A stretch of DNA of 64,000 nt, from contig CAXKVV010000013.1 of NCBI GenBank assembly GCA_964058805.1, positions 1 through 64,000 on the forward strand, read 5' to 3'. Position numbers and translations under genes: made by a program. Below the pieces are notes generated by a model that did no database searches, had not been told where the DNA came from, and saw nothing but the letters and a program-made list of their open reading frames with translations. Of the stretch, positions 24,481 to 36,189 are shown one piece after another. The stretch is from Schoenoplectus triqueter (Eukaryota; Streptophyta; Magnoliopsida; Poales; Cyperaceae). Every line of letters begins with the position of its first letter. Position 1 is the stretch's first letter.

Positions 24481-25267
24481 TTTTTTTTTGAAAAAATATA
24501 TTAGTAACATACTAATTTTATTTAACAAAAATATCAATGACAATGTTATGAATAACTTTTATTTTGAATATTTTTTAATTTGAATCCTTTAAAATATTGT
24601 TTCAAGAGGAATATTAGAAACGGACAAATCTGAAAACTAATGAAGACTTTCACAGATAATACTGTTGTTTTAAATTTTTGAAGTGAAATGAGTTAATAAC
24701 ATACTGATTTTATTTGACAGAAATATGAAATGAGATGTTACGAACAAATTTTATGTAGGAAACTTTTCATTTTGAGCACTTTAAAGTATTATTTTGAGCA
24801 AAATATTAAAAGAGGACAGTTCTGAAAATAATGAGCTGTCAGGATTGTTTTGCTTATTTGAAAGGTATTTAAAGCAGATTTTTGCATGAAATTTTTTATA
24901 CAAGCTCCTCTTGATATGTATTTTATGAATATAAAATAATATATATGTGTCAAATTCACGGATCGGTACAGTTTTTTAATTCTTTTCTGATAAAGGACTG
25001 AACTGGACAGCTGAGGGTATTTTTGATATTTTTGAAAAATATGCTTAATAAACCTTTCGAACAAGATTATGATACTATCAATAAGGTTATGATGAACAAT
25101 TGTTATGTTGAAAACTTTCTTATTTGAAATCGTTTTAATGCACTTTAAGGCTATTTAGCAAAGAAGTTTCAAATAAAATTTAGAAAAAACTGAAAATATA
25201 TTTTTAGTTTTAGAAAATAGTTTAACTTTTGAATTTAAACTCTTTTAGTTATTGATTTCTATTGATG

Positions 25268-25500
25268 ACAAGGGCACACGACTTTGTATTAGCCGGCACA
25301 AGCCTTATAAATCTTCAAAATCAAGGGCTCACGACTTTGTATTAGCCGGCACGAGATTTATAAGAGTTTTGTTAATTATAAAAATAATTTTTATATTTTA
25401 AGTAAAGACAAGGGCTCACGACTGAATTCAGCCGGCACATGCCTTATAACTCTTTAAAACTATGGGCTCACGACTGAACTCAGCCGGCACAAGAGTTTAT
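25268..25500. repeat. Two-level repeat in LTR unit 1 (54-bp pairs, 140-bp period)
   Basis: Four copies of an AGGGCTCACGACT...GCCGGCAC module start at 25268, 25322, 25408 and 25462. Copies 1-2 read CTTTGTATTA and copies 3-4 read CTGAAYTCA before GCCGGCAC. A pair was therefore formed first and diverged in parallel, or the pair was duplicated. Confidence 0.85.
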
Positions 25501-25659
25501 AGAGTTATTTTTATTTTATTATGAACCAGATTATTAAAATCTACTAGCTGAAGATTCATAAATGCATATAAAATCGTACGAAGCTCCAAAAATTATAAAA
25601 ATTTACAGAGAGATGCATTATAACTAGATCTAGATGCTCACAAAAGAGGAAAATGCTGT

Positions 25660-26290
25660 ACCAGTATTTCTTATTTTTCAGATTTAAAAATGCTATAACT
25701 TTTTATAGAAAAATCAGAAAAATATAAAATCAGTTTCTATAGATTCATATAACTTATTTCTACGAGTTCTGAAAGTTTTATAAGATTTGAAATAGATCTC
25801 GTCCCATTTTTCTTTTTATTGCATTTTCAGCCATTTTAGCGCTGATTTTGCATTTATAAGGGATTCATTGATCTTAAACGGTTTAAATGCATCATTTAAC
25901 ATCAATCTAACATTCAATGATGTTTATATGCAGATTTGAGTCAAAAGAAAAAGAAAAAAAATAAAAAAATGAAAAAATAAAAGGGGAAATTGATGTTACC
26001 AGGACTTGCTGTTTTTCAGAATTAAAAAGGCTATAACTTTTTATAGAAAAATCAAAAAAAATATAAAATTAGTTTCTGTAGATTTCTATGACTTATTTCT
26101 ATTAGATCTAAAAGTTTTATAAGATTTAGAATAGATCTCGTCCCGTTTTTCTTTTTATTGCATTTTCAGCGATTTTAGGGCTGATTTTACATTTATAAGG
26201 GATTCATTGATCTTATATGGTTTAAATGCATCACTTAGCTTCAATCTAACATTCAATGATGTTTGTATGCAGATTTGAGCTAAAAGAAAA
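25660..26290. repeat. 338-bp tandem duplication in LTR unit 1
   Basis: Two copies begin near TTTTTCAGA and share GCTATAACTTTTTATAGAAA (25692 and 26030) through CAATGATGTTTRTATGCAGA. A purine-rich AAAAAGAAAA linker separates them. Identity is high with scattered substitutions. Confidence 0.85.
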
Positions 26291-26639
26291 GAAAGAAAAT
26301 AAAAAAGATCGAATTGCAACATAAGAACATCAAGAAAAAGAAGAAAAATCGATATTGCACATGAAAATTTTCATCTTTATTGCACGAATCAAAATTACAA
26401 GCTCCAATACACTCTTGATATCTATATTTATAGGATATATGACTACATAGATCTAATTTGTAGCTTGAGTAGAAGATGATTTGATTGAATCTTGTATATT
26501 TGGGCTTGATTTTGATCTCAACTCAAAGATTGAATCTTATTTTGTATCTAATTTGATTTTCAATTGGTTCTGGCAGCGTTTTGGATTAGCATTCAGCTTG
26601 GGATGAGTTGTGTTTCTTGTGTTTGAAGGAGGAGAGGGG

Positions 26640-26650
26640 TTTATATAGGC
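26640..26650 (+). promoter_or_regulatory. Possible LTR TATA box (unit 1)
   Basis: TTTATATAGGC matches, base for base, a motif at 35016 in LTR unit 2 in a comparable mid-unit position. The polarity of the units (5' TG, 3' CA) implies plus-strand transcription; activity is inferred only. Confidence 0.5.
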
Positions 26651-28076
26651 CTAAGGGGTGGTAGATGGGTGTATGAGATCAGTTTGACTTTTCTTTGACC
26701 AATTTATGCACCAACTCCCTTCATTCATCTTCTCATACTCTTCTGAACGTTTTGTGGTGTATTAGACCAGTTCTAAGTGTTTTAAATGTGCTCTAACAGC
26801 TGAGAGCACAAGTGAGGCACAAGTGAAGTTTGTTATGTTTGCTGAAAATTTACAAATTTGCCATCCCTAACCACCATTTGGTCACCAGATGATTCTAGGG
26901 ACTTCTAGAAGATTGTAGAGGTTCAAACACGTTCTTTCCACTCCTTCCTGCATTTTAGACTTTGCCGGATCACAATTACGCACCCGAGACCCGTTTTTGC
27001 CTTCAAACCCGATTCCAAGCCACATAGTCGTTCTCCTTCATTTCTTCACCATTTCTTGTGTTTCAAAGCTTGATTAGCATCTAATTGATCCCAGGAATTT
27101 ATCTATAATGTTTATTCAATCAATAGAATGCTCTGGTATAGAGTTTGACCAACTCGGTTTTTGACCCGATTTGCGAGTTCGTGGTCTCACCAATTTAAAG
27201 CTTATAAAATTCAACCAAGCCCTCAAACAATCTCTTGTGACCATGGAGAAGGTGTTTGAAGTGTCAATTTGATCATTTTTGGATCGAAAACTTCCCCTTC
27301 AGTTTTCTCCCAAACCGCTCAACCATTTTGCAAGTTCTTTATCTCATTGTGTTCTCCTCTCCGTGCTTTTTTCAACGATATATAATATGTGGGTTCTCGT
27401 CGCACGGGAGCACCATCACCAATTTTGAATTTTACACCATGGAGAGGCTCGGGGTACTGTAGCAGCTCGGGTATTGTAGCATTGGTATTTTCGAATTTAG
27501 CCCTCTCCATTTTGATTTTTTAATTGGAGCCCTCCATTTGCTGATTTTTTCATTTCTCCTTTGCTTTTAAATTGTTTCTCAATTATCCTTTTTTCCAAAT
27601 TGCACCAAAATTTGCTCAAATATTCCTTGAAATATAACAAAATTTATGATAATTTTTATTTACCATTTTGGCTCCTTTTCAAGCATCAATTAATTTTTAA
27701 CGCTTGATTAATTAATTTTTCATTATATTAATCGATAATTTAGAATTTCTTTGGCTTTCGTAACTCCAAAAATATCAAGTAATATATGAAAATTATCAGA
27801 ATTTTATGAAGAATTTGATTTTGCCATAAAATTTGAGTTTTGAGATTTTAGGTTTCGAAGAGGTTTTCGATTTGAATTTGTAGAGCTTCGACATTTAATT
27901 ATTTTCTTAAGAATTTTGATTTTTGAGCATTTCACTGAATTCTTCTTTTTTTTCTTGGTGCTTCTGGACTTGAATTAACCCTCTTCGGGCTTTTTTAAAA
28001 TTTCTTTTTAAATTTTTGAATCTTTTGTCCCAAGTTGCTTTTTTAATTCCCCGAATTTTCAAGGGTAAACACTATT

Positions 28077-28200
28077 AACTGATAGTTAATCACTTCCTCT
28101 ATCTCCAAGACTTACTACCGACTTGCCTTTTTCAGAAAATTCTGTTGGAGGACGGGAGCGGGGGGACAGAAGCTCGGGTACCATTAGCCGGACCCTTTTT
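28077..28200. other. Short flank between LTR unit 1 and repeat X
   Basis: Contains a purine-rich stretch (GGACGGGAGCGGGGGGACAG near 28148) that looks like a polypurine tract but is not next to an LTR start. Nothing else recognised. Confidence 0.35.
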
Positions 28201-28943
28201 TTCATTTATCATATAGCAAAACAAATACATGATATAACACAACCTTCAAGAAAAAAATAAACAAATATAAATATATTAATTGAGACGGAACTATGTGCCA
28301 ACAAACCATGTGCCAACGATATTATCTAATACTGGAATCATGTGCCAACAAACCATGAGCTGTTGCTAGTTGCTACTGGTCAACTAATATCTACTTACTC
28401 AGAGTTCGGATCATTTTTTATCATAATTTGGACTGGGTATTTATTTTATTTTTTTTGACTGATTAGAAGGATCCGAATCAATTTTGTATAGCTTTACTGG
28501 GGGCAAATAAATACGTGGCTGATTCTTTCCAGTTAATGTGATGAATGGTTAACACCAGCAGTTTAACTCATTATGAGTGCTTAAAGAAACTATTATATAA
28601 ACGGTCATCCGGAGCAAATTCCTTACAAAAATCTCCCTGTCTAATTTTTTATTTGTGACAAAAAATACATCATTTATAATTAACTTTTTATTTTTGATAA
28701 ATGATATATCCATCTACATAAATAGTCAAGTATTTATATGAGTGAGTTATGTATTTAAATATGTGACTTAAGTATTTAGATATGAGACTCAGTTCTGTAG
28801 TAAAAAAATAGGAAGAGAGAAAAATGATCTCAATAAATAAAGTCACATGAAAGAAACTGATAAATATCACATTAATTGTACGGAAAAATGTGTGTGATAG
28901 ATGAGAGAGAAGAAAAATCTCGAAAAATAAAAAATAATTGAGT

Positions 28944-28978
<35 letters not shown>

Positions 28979-30073
28979 TACGGTGCTACGCGTAGCACGG
29001 ATCATCCGTATGCTACAGACTGTTTCTCCGTCTAAATATCTGATTTGTCTATCTAAATACTTATTTCACTTATCTAAATACACAATTCACATATGTAAAT
29101 ACATAGCTCACCTATCTAAATACCTAGTTTACCTATCTCAATACCTAGTTCACTTATCTAAGTATTTTGTTCACTTATCTAAATATCTAATTTACTTATA
29201 TAAAAATACCTCAACATCCCTGTGAATGTATGTATCCTTAACTCAGTACTAATTCTACATTTCAAAGTTGAAATGTGGAAATTATCATTAGTGAATTGAT
29301 AAATGTGCGTTGTACGTGTTATGTGTTAGCACATATTATATCAATAAGTGTTCTCGTGTTTAAACATGTGTGTTAATTTTAACGTATCAACTTGAAAATC
29401 TGAATATGCACGTTAAACATGTGATATGTCTAAACACATCGTGCACGACATGTTTGTGTTTATATGTGTTTGTCATGTGTCGACACTTGTATAATACATA
29501 TAAATTTGACATAAATTATAAAAAACTCAGAACAATCAGAAAAATGTGATAAAATTTGAAATAAATTAAGAAAATCATGAAGCGCTAAATATGTCTTTAT
29601 ATGTTCTACACGTACATTTGATGTGCTAGATGTACTTATTTAAGTGTATCAAATTATTCATGTTATTAACATACATATTTAAAAATATGACATATTTGAC
29701 ATATAAACACATCACACACTCGTATAGAAATAAAGACGTCTTTTGAAATACATTTGTGAATTGTACTTGTCGCCAAGAAAATCAAACATAAAATTAATTT
29801 ATTAAGGATTTCTTGAAAATGTCAGCTAGTCTGGATTTTAGTAATTAATGGCGTTAAGAAAAAAAATATTTGTCCGCAGTTCTTATATGTAGATTATTCT
29901 TCCCAAAGTTGACATATTATTTCTTCGTTATCTTGGTATATATGTTCGCCTATCAAACTTCAACTGGCCTCAATTAAAAAATAGATTTAACTGAAATTAT
30001 GCTAGTATTAATTTAAAAACAAGACATTATACGCTGAAAAATAGATTTTAACTGAATTTATGCGCGTATTCAT
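28200..30073. repeat. Repeat X, copy 1
   Basis: Collinear with 58424-60095 (copy 3). Shared landmarks: CATGATATAACACAACCTTC, the 21-bp CTATCTAAATA minisatellite, GTGTTAGCACATATTATATC and TTATGCGCGTATTCATTAAA. The first about 100 bases present in copies 2 and 3 are missing here. It runs directly into copy 2 at 30074, a head-to-tail tandem. No coding region recognised. Confidence 0.8.
28700..29205. repeat. Foldback of 21-bp minisatellite around an (AT)n centre
   Basis: Left of the (AT)n tract (28948-28978) the unit reads AAGTATTTAGATATGTGACT-like. On the right it reads the complement, CACCTATCTAAATACCTAGTT-like, in about eight copies. The whole can fold into a long cruciform. A GCTACGCGTAGC palindrome lies at its core (28984-28995). 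Confidence 0.75.
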
Positions 30074-30846
30074 TAAAAAGGAATGTCTTGTTTTTCTTTA
30101 GAAAAAAAATCAATTATATTTTTATAAGAAAACACATGACATTTTATAAGTATTTCAGTACTAATGAGGCTGGGTATTTTTTTTTTTCATATATCATATA
30201 GCAACTCAAATACATGATATAACACAACCTTCAAGAAAAAAAATAAACAAATATAAATATATTAATTGAGACGGAACTATGTGCCAACAAACCATGTGCC
30301 AACGATATTATCTAATACTGGAATCATGTGCCAACAAACCATGAGCTGTTGCTAGTTGCTACTGGACCTGCTTCAACTAATATCTAATTTGGACTGAGTA
30401 TTTATTTATTTTATTGACTGATTAGAAGGATCCGAATTAATATTTCCAACTCTAACTTTTTTAGAAACTAAATTAAAATCTCAAACGCTTAAAAACATTT
30501 TACTTAAACCCGAATTAATGTCTCAAACCCTCCAATTTTTTTTGTAACCAGAATTAAAAAAGTTTGGTGTTGTTTATAGCTAATAAAGTTCAAGTTGCAC
30601 CTTGCGTTAAACGCCGTGTAATAGACGAAGAAGGCTCCTGCTTTTCAGAGGTGTGGTCTTCCATCATGGACCCCTTATTAACATAACATGTGTCATCTCC
30701 ATTAACCTCATAACTAGAGAGGTTAACGTGAACCAGCAGTTAACTACATTATGAGTGCTTAAAGAAACTATTATATAAACGGTCCCTAAAAACAACAATC
30801 TCCCTATCTATTTTTTTTTATTTTTGATAAAAAAAATATGTCATCT
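30074..30846. repeat. Repeat X, copy 2, left part (interrupted by LTR unit 2)
   Basis: Begins GGAATGTCTTG as at 58328 and follows copies 1 and 3 to 30846, where LTR unit 2 is inserted. It resumes at 38061. Confidence 0.8.
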
Positions 30847-31199
30847 TGTGCGACCCTCTTTCGCGCGCTCCGCACCGCCGCTAGGCGATGAGATGCGGAA
30901 GAAGGACACAGAGATCCCTCCTAAGTGTGCATTTGTTTAACGCCGGTTAATTCTACCGTTTAGACCCATTGAGATGCACATTCAAGTGATTTTTAGTGAT
31001 TGTGAGTACTTATAGATTCCGATGGGCGCAAGCCCCCACCGTTAATTACCTTGGACTATTAACCTCGAGACACCTCTGGATCTTGAAAGGGGGAAGCAAA
31101 TAGTATAGTTAATTGATGGTCGAGTGGTCACGTGTTTCAGTGATCGAGGTCACTGAAACACCCTGGACTTTATTAACAGGTCAGTCCAGTGAGATAGGG

Positions 31200-31760
31200 T
31201 GATAAAAAGATGAACTTATTACAGATCAGTTCAATCTTTACCGCTCCGAGAGACGATCTTACTAACAGATCAAATCGACCTTTACGGAGGGATGAAAGGT
31301 GAGTCTACTACAAATCGACTCGACCTTGGTTGACCTAGAAGATGAACTTACTACAGATCGGTTCAATCTTTACTAGTCAACGACCAATCACACAAAATAC
31401 AACTCGAAGCACTTAGCCGGTTGATCTTGAGGTTGGTGAATCAGGAGACAGGTGGATTTGACTCACTTGTTTCTTCTCACTGATCTTCTAGATCATGAAT
31501 TTTAAGCACTGAGCGGATTCATAAACCTAGGAATACAACAGCACACAAAGTCAAACCTGAAGCACTGAGCCAGTTTGACGTTGAGGCGTGTGTCAGTGAA
31601 AGAACATACTACAGATCAGTTCAAATTCACTGTTTTGAGGATGAATCTACTACAGATTGATTCAATCCTACAATCTCGGGAGATGAACTTACTACAGATC
31701 AGTTCAATCTCCTGAACTAGAAGACAAACTTATCAACAGATTAGTTTGATCTTACTAGTG
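31200..31760. repeat. Short interspersed module GATGAACTTACTACAGATCR
   Basis: At least eight variants of this roughly 30-base module ending GTTCAATCTT occur at irregular spacing (for example 31210, 31350 and 31683), with diverged versions between them. They lie in the U3-like part of LTR unit 2. Confidence 0.75.
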
Positions 31761-32199
31761 TAACTGGTTATGAATTACTTGTTCATGACACAGAGTCATC
31801 ATGATGTCACATCTTTGGACATCGTGATGTTCGTCTCTCTTGAAATCAACACACTTGCTCGTGCTGATATCACAGTCTTAGTAATCCTTTTGGCGGGCGT
31901 CAAGATGTTCTTGTCTCGACTGACTATTATGAATATTGCATTACTTGTGCAAAAATCACTGCGTTGCTCTACACCCCTTTGTGCGAGCATATTTAATCAC
32001 CTCTAAATCATGAGTCCTGAGCACCTAGCCGATTCACAGATTCAGGGTTAACTTGTGCACAAAATTAGACTCGGAACTCTTGGCTGGTCTAACATTGAGA
32101 TATGTTTATCAGAGAATGAGCTCCTAGACAAGCTAGTTTAAAAGCTACCACGTTGTGATATCTCATCAGCAGTCAACAAGGCATATCACCACCTTAGGA

Positions 32200-32470
32200 A
32201 TCATGTAACGATTCAACAAACCGTTATAACACTTTAACAAATCGTTATAACGCTTCACAGAAGATAGCATACTTGTCAGAAAGTTGGTCAAACAGTCAAA
32301 ACGTTGCTAACGCTCTGTAAAGCGTTCAAAATTTTGATGAATCATTATAACGATTCCTTAGAATATATTGACTTGCCAGAGAATAGTCAAAGCGTTGTCA
32401 ACATCTCGTGAAGCGTTCAACGACTTGGTGAATCGTATAACGATTCAAGGAATCGTTACAATGATTCCTT
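32200..32470. repeat. CGTTATAACGATTC palindromic repeat cluster
   Basis: Repeated AATCGTTATAACG / GTAACGATTC motifs, themselves near-palindromes, alternate with AGTCAAARCGTTG...AAGCGTTCA modules duplicated about 120 bases apart. Confidence 0.7.
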
Positions 32471-32479
32471 ATTTTTTAT

Positions 32480-33350
32480 TTTTATTTTATTTATTTTATA
32501 TTTATATTTATTTATTATTTATTTATTGTATTTTTTATTATTTTTGTATTATCATATTTTATTTCAAACTCCACTTATTTCTGCAGAAAATGAGTCACAG
32601 AATAATAAGAAATAAATTGGCTATTATTTAGTATTTTATTTGAATTTTTGAGATTTCTATAATAACCAAAGTAATAGGATTTTATTTTTGTTATTTTTAA
32701 ACTCTATTTATTTTTGTAGAAAATTACTCACAAAAATGATAGAAAATGGGTTAGCTATTATTTAGGATTTTATTTGAACTTTTAGGATTTTTATAATAGC
32801 CAAAGTAATAGGATTTTATTTTTATTATTTTGAACTCTATTTATTTTTGTAGAAAATTATTCACAAAACTAATAGAAAATAAATTAGCTATTATTCAGGA
32901 TTTTATTTGAATTTTTATTATTTTTATAATAGCTAAAGTAATAAAATTTTATTTTTATTATTTTTGAACTCTATTTATTTTTGTAGGAAATTACTCACAA
33001 AAATAATAGAAAATAAGTTGGCTATTATTTATAATTTTATTTTAATTTTTGGGATTTCTATAATAGCCACAATAATGGAATTTGTTTTTTTATTATTTTT
33101 AAATTCTATTTATTTTTTTATAGAAAATTACTTATAAAAATAATAGAAAAATGAATTAGCTATTATTTAGAATTTTATTTGAATTTTTGGGATTTTTATA
33201 ATAGCCAAAGTAATAGGATTTTATTTTTATTATTTTTGAACTCTATTTATTTTTATAGAAAATTACTTGCAAAAATAATAGAAAATGAGTTGGTTATCAT
33301 TGAGAATTTTATTTGAATTTTTGAGGATTTTATAATAGTCAAAGTAACAA
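32480..33350. repeat. Tandem array, about 134-bp units, six to seven copies
   Basis: The landmark TTAGCTATTATTTAG recurs near 32617, 32750, 32882, 33018, 33157 and 33289. Each unit also has ATAATAGCCAAAGTAATAGG and GAACTCTATTTATTTTTGTA. Units are well preserved but not identical. Confidence 0.88.
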
Positions 33351-33559
33351 GTCAAATCATGGTAAACAGGAAAAAAAATACATAATGTCATTTGCTTTTA
33401 AATTGTTTCTGTATAGTAACATCCCTATAACTAAAAATATTTTTATATGGAAAAATATTATGAAAAATAAAGAATTTTTAGAAATAAATTTGAGTCAATT
33501 TGGAGTTTGAAAATATTTTTAAATGATTTATTTACTAATTAAATTTCCCTTTTTCTGTT

Positions 33560-34090
33560 ATTAACTTGATGGGCTTTAATTGAAATGGGCCAAGTTTATT
33601 TTTTTTACGAATAGGCCCATTATAGTAGCTGGGCCGGCCATCTTCATTTCTATTATATTATTTAATGTAGGCCGTTGGATCTATTTTTATATTAACCTAT
33701 TGAGTGATGAACGACCCAGATTCACTTTTCATTTCCTTTTACTCTACGATTTATTGGACGCGTCGGATCTACCTCAAGATTCACTCTGATGCGCTAAGAC
33801 TCGTATTTGTGTGTCAAGAATCATGCACCCTCGGTTCTTTGACTCCTTTGTTGACTGCCTTGCCGAGATTCGCGCTAGCAGCGCCACCGGCGATTGGGGC
33901 CATGGTTCTCCGATCAGACGAGTATCTCAACATCGTCTCGCTACTGGAAATCTTTCAACGGTGGCTGATCGGAGATCAGTACGATGGCGAGTGTCGTGCG
34001 CTAGTACTAGTTGAGATGAATTGGTACGATTCGGTACCGAGAATTACAATAGCAAATTGCGATAAAATTCAACAATTATCTTAACAATTC
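33560..34090. other. Higher-complexity segment inside LTR unit 2
   Basis: GC-richer DNA (CGCTAGCAGCGCCACCGGCG near 33871) with two overlapping open frames on the plus strand of 67 and 126 codons. Neither resembles a family I know. Probably non-coding LTR sequence. Confidence 0.3.
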
Positions 34091-34389
34091 TTGACTTATA
34101 TTACATCGTTCTTGTGTAGTTGTGTGAATTAATGCAGCATGAAATGTTTAAATCGATTAAAATTGTGTTAAACAGTGTATGAACTAATGTTATACAACTC
34201 TGATCGGTACTAGTCACAATTCACGCCAAATTCCTATTATTCATTCGTTTGCAATGCTACTTATGCACTCAACAAGCTTCATAACATCTATCTCAATCAA
34301 AACATACTCAAATACACATGCAATTCCTTTTAATTTCAGATTTGAAGCTCAATTTTAACAACGAAACACAATAACAATATTAGAATTTT

Positions 34390-34880
34390 AAATCAGTCGA
34401 GTTTTCAAGCTTATAGCTGAGATCAATCGACTTTAAACAATACTATAAACCTCAATGCACATAGCATAAGCAAGAATCAAAGCAATCTTGGCTTCAAAAC
34501 AAGAAATCGAGTTGAAAATTTGATTGTTATCGAGTTCTCAAGTGAAACACTGAGATCAATCGATGTAACAGTGTCATTTATTGATCTTTAAACAAAATTC
34601 ATGAAAGAAAATGAAAGATTCACACTCTCTGAGCTTATAGCTTATGAAAGAAAGAAGAAATCAAGAGAAGAATCGATAGAAATCAAGAAAATTTAAAACG
34701 GCACGATATTATACTGTTATTCACAAACTCAATTTTGATTGCACTCAAACTCTAGTTTTTAAGAATTAAACTTGCTAACTCTCAATTAACAATACACAGA
34801 GCTTAGAACTCACCTCTAATTGAGTAATTGAGGTGAATAAATTGAGTTCTCAAGTTTAAAACTGAGATCAATCGATTATA
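34390..34880. repeat. CTGAGATCAATCGA dispersed repeat
   Basis: The module GAGTTYTCAAG...CTGAGATCAATCGA occurs at about 34397, 34531 and 34835, with AT-rich DNA between. This lies just upstream of the putative LTR TATA box. Confidence 0.65.
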
Positions 34881-35015
34881 TCAATTTCTTTTCTTCTCTT
34901 CTTGCTTCTCAATTGTTATCTCTCTCTTTCTGAGCTCTATATTCAATCTCTAAGTGTTATCTTTGTGCTTCTTCTTCTCTCTTCTCTCTCTTTTTTAATT
35001 GCATTGATTGGGCAG

Positions 35016-35026
35016 TTTATATAGGC
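35016..35026 (+). promoter_or_regulatory. Possible LTR TATA box (unit 2)
   Basis: TTTATATAGGC preceded by a CT-rich tract. Identical to the motif at 26640 in unit 1, which supports a shared LTR promoter. Confidence 0.5.
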
Positions 35027-36189
35027 AATTAAGGGTGCACACAAGGGAGCTAAGGCCTTACACCATCCAAACACCAATAATTAAGTTGCTCTGGTCTATG
35101 AACATGATTTTTCATTTCTATTATTCATTATGTTATAGTGTGGGCCCCATTTGAACGAATTCAAAACTCAATTCTTTGACTGTTGACCAAGTTTGCCCCT
35201 TCCCTCACTTCTCACTCACTGATGGAACCTTCTAGACCTCTCAGCATACTATATATACTCAACTCAATGCATCTAAGGCGCCTCTTTGCTCTCTGTCATT
35301 GTAGTTTGCCTCTCAAGCTCTAACTCATTCACCCAAATTCAAGCTTTGACTCAAATCATATCTCCTTTATTCAATTGTCAATCTTCATCACCTCAGCACC
35401 ATCGTGTGAGTGTGTAGAGCCTACATGCATTGCCAATTCGAGTTTAAAGTGTAAGGTTTCAACTTTCCTTAATTTGCCCGATTTCAATACCTTGACTCAA
35501 TTGCTTCAATTCAACTCACAATTGTTGCTCCTTTCTTCATTTACAGTGTCGCCTAAGTGAGTAGAAGAGATTTGCACTATCAATTTTGAAGTTTAAAGCA
35601 AGGATTGAAGTGCCTCATTGATCACTCGAGGTGTTCATCTCTCTTAATCACTCTATTCACTTGCTACTTTTCAATTTTGATCATTCACACATCTTCTCTT
35701 ATGTGTAGGCTAATTCTAACTGAAAGGGATTGAAGTTGCGAGTCTTGGAGAGCTCAATCGGCATTAATGTCGCCATTTGCCTCGTCGAGAAGAAGGAAAA
35801 AGAGAGGGATGGGAGAAGGAGAGAGCTCCAGGGAGGCTGAGCTCGGTGCACAGAGTCCACAATGCACTGAGGCCCACCGTCAGAGGCGCAAGCTATGTGA
35901 ACCAGGTACACATTGTCTTTTCTCTTTGATTTAAATTTCTGTTTAGATCTGTACATGGGCTTAGTGTACATTTGCTTGCGTGAAATATACACTCATAAAC
36001 CTGACAGATGAGCCCCTTTTATAAGTAACTGAGTCTAGGCCCACAGATTCAATTGTGAATTGATTAATTCTCTGCTTAAGTTTAATTGATCTGACTTGGC
36101 ACAATCTGATAGGGCCACCTAGTTAATTGACTTGTTAATTATTTATATTGATGTTAATGCGTGCTGAGGTGGCACAGCCTGTTAGGTGA

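Larger units (their letters stand above)
23434..28071. mobile_element. Giant LTR-type unit 1 (solo LTR or non-autonomous LTR element, 4.6 kb)
   Basis: It starts TGTGCGACCC and ends AAGGGTAAACA, and both sides carry CTATT (23429-23433 and 28072-28076), a perfect 5-bp target-site duplication. The same two ends delimit unit 2 (30847-38055). The first 250 bases of both units align (GCGGAAGAAGGACAC, GGGCGCAAGCCCC, GTTAATTACC). No gag, protease, reverse transcriptase or integrase remnant was recognised, and no second copy of either terminus lies inside. That suggests one long LTR left by recombination. An internal TTTATATAGGC at 26640 may be the LTR promoter. A large-retrotransposon-derivative (LARD) is the alternative. 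Confidence 0.8.

Noticed and set aside
25268..25500. CRISPR-like regular repeats
   Set aside because: Plant nuclear DNA; the units are duplicated dimers in an LTR with related spacers, not unique spacers.
28140..28170. Polypurine tract GGACGGGAGCGGGGGGACAG as evidence of a 3' LTR start
   Set aside because: No TG start or LTR-like sequence follows it, and the LTR unit 1 border with its duplication lies 70 bases upstream.
28688..29225. Open frames with repeated HLSKYLV-like heptads on both strands
   Set aside because: The 21-bp minisatellite is a multiple of three and free of stops, so the heptad repeat is a consequence of the DNA repeat. The same holds for 38100-38285.
33704..34084. 126-codon frame inside LTR unit 2
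   Set aside because: No recognisable domain, overlaps another frame, and lies in a repeat unit without other coding. Kept only as a higher-complexity segment.
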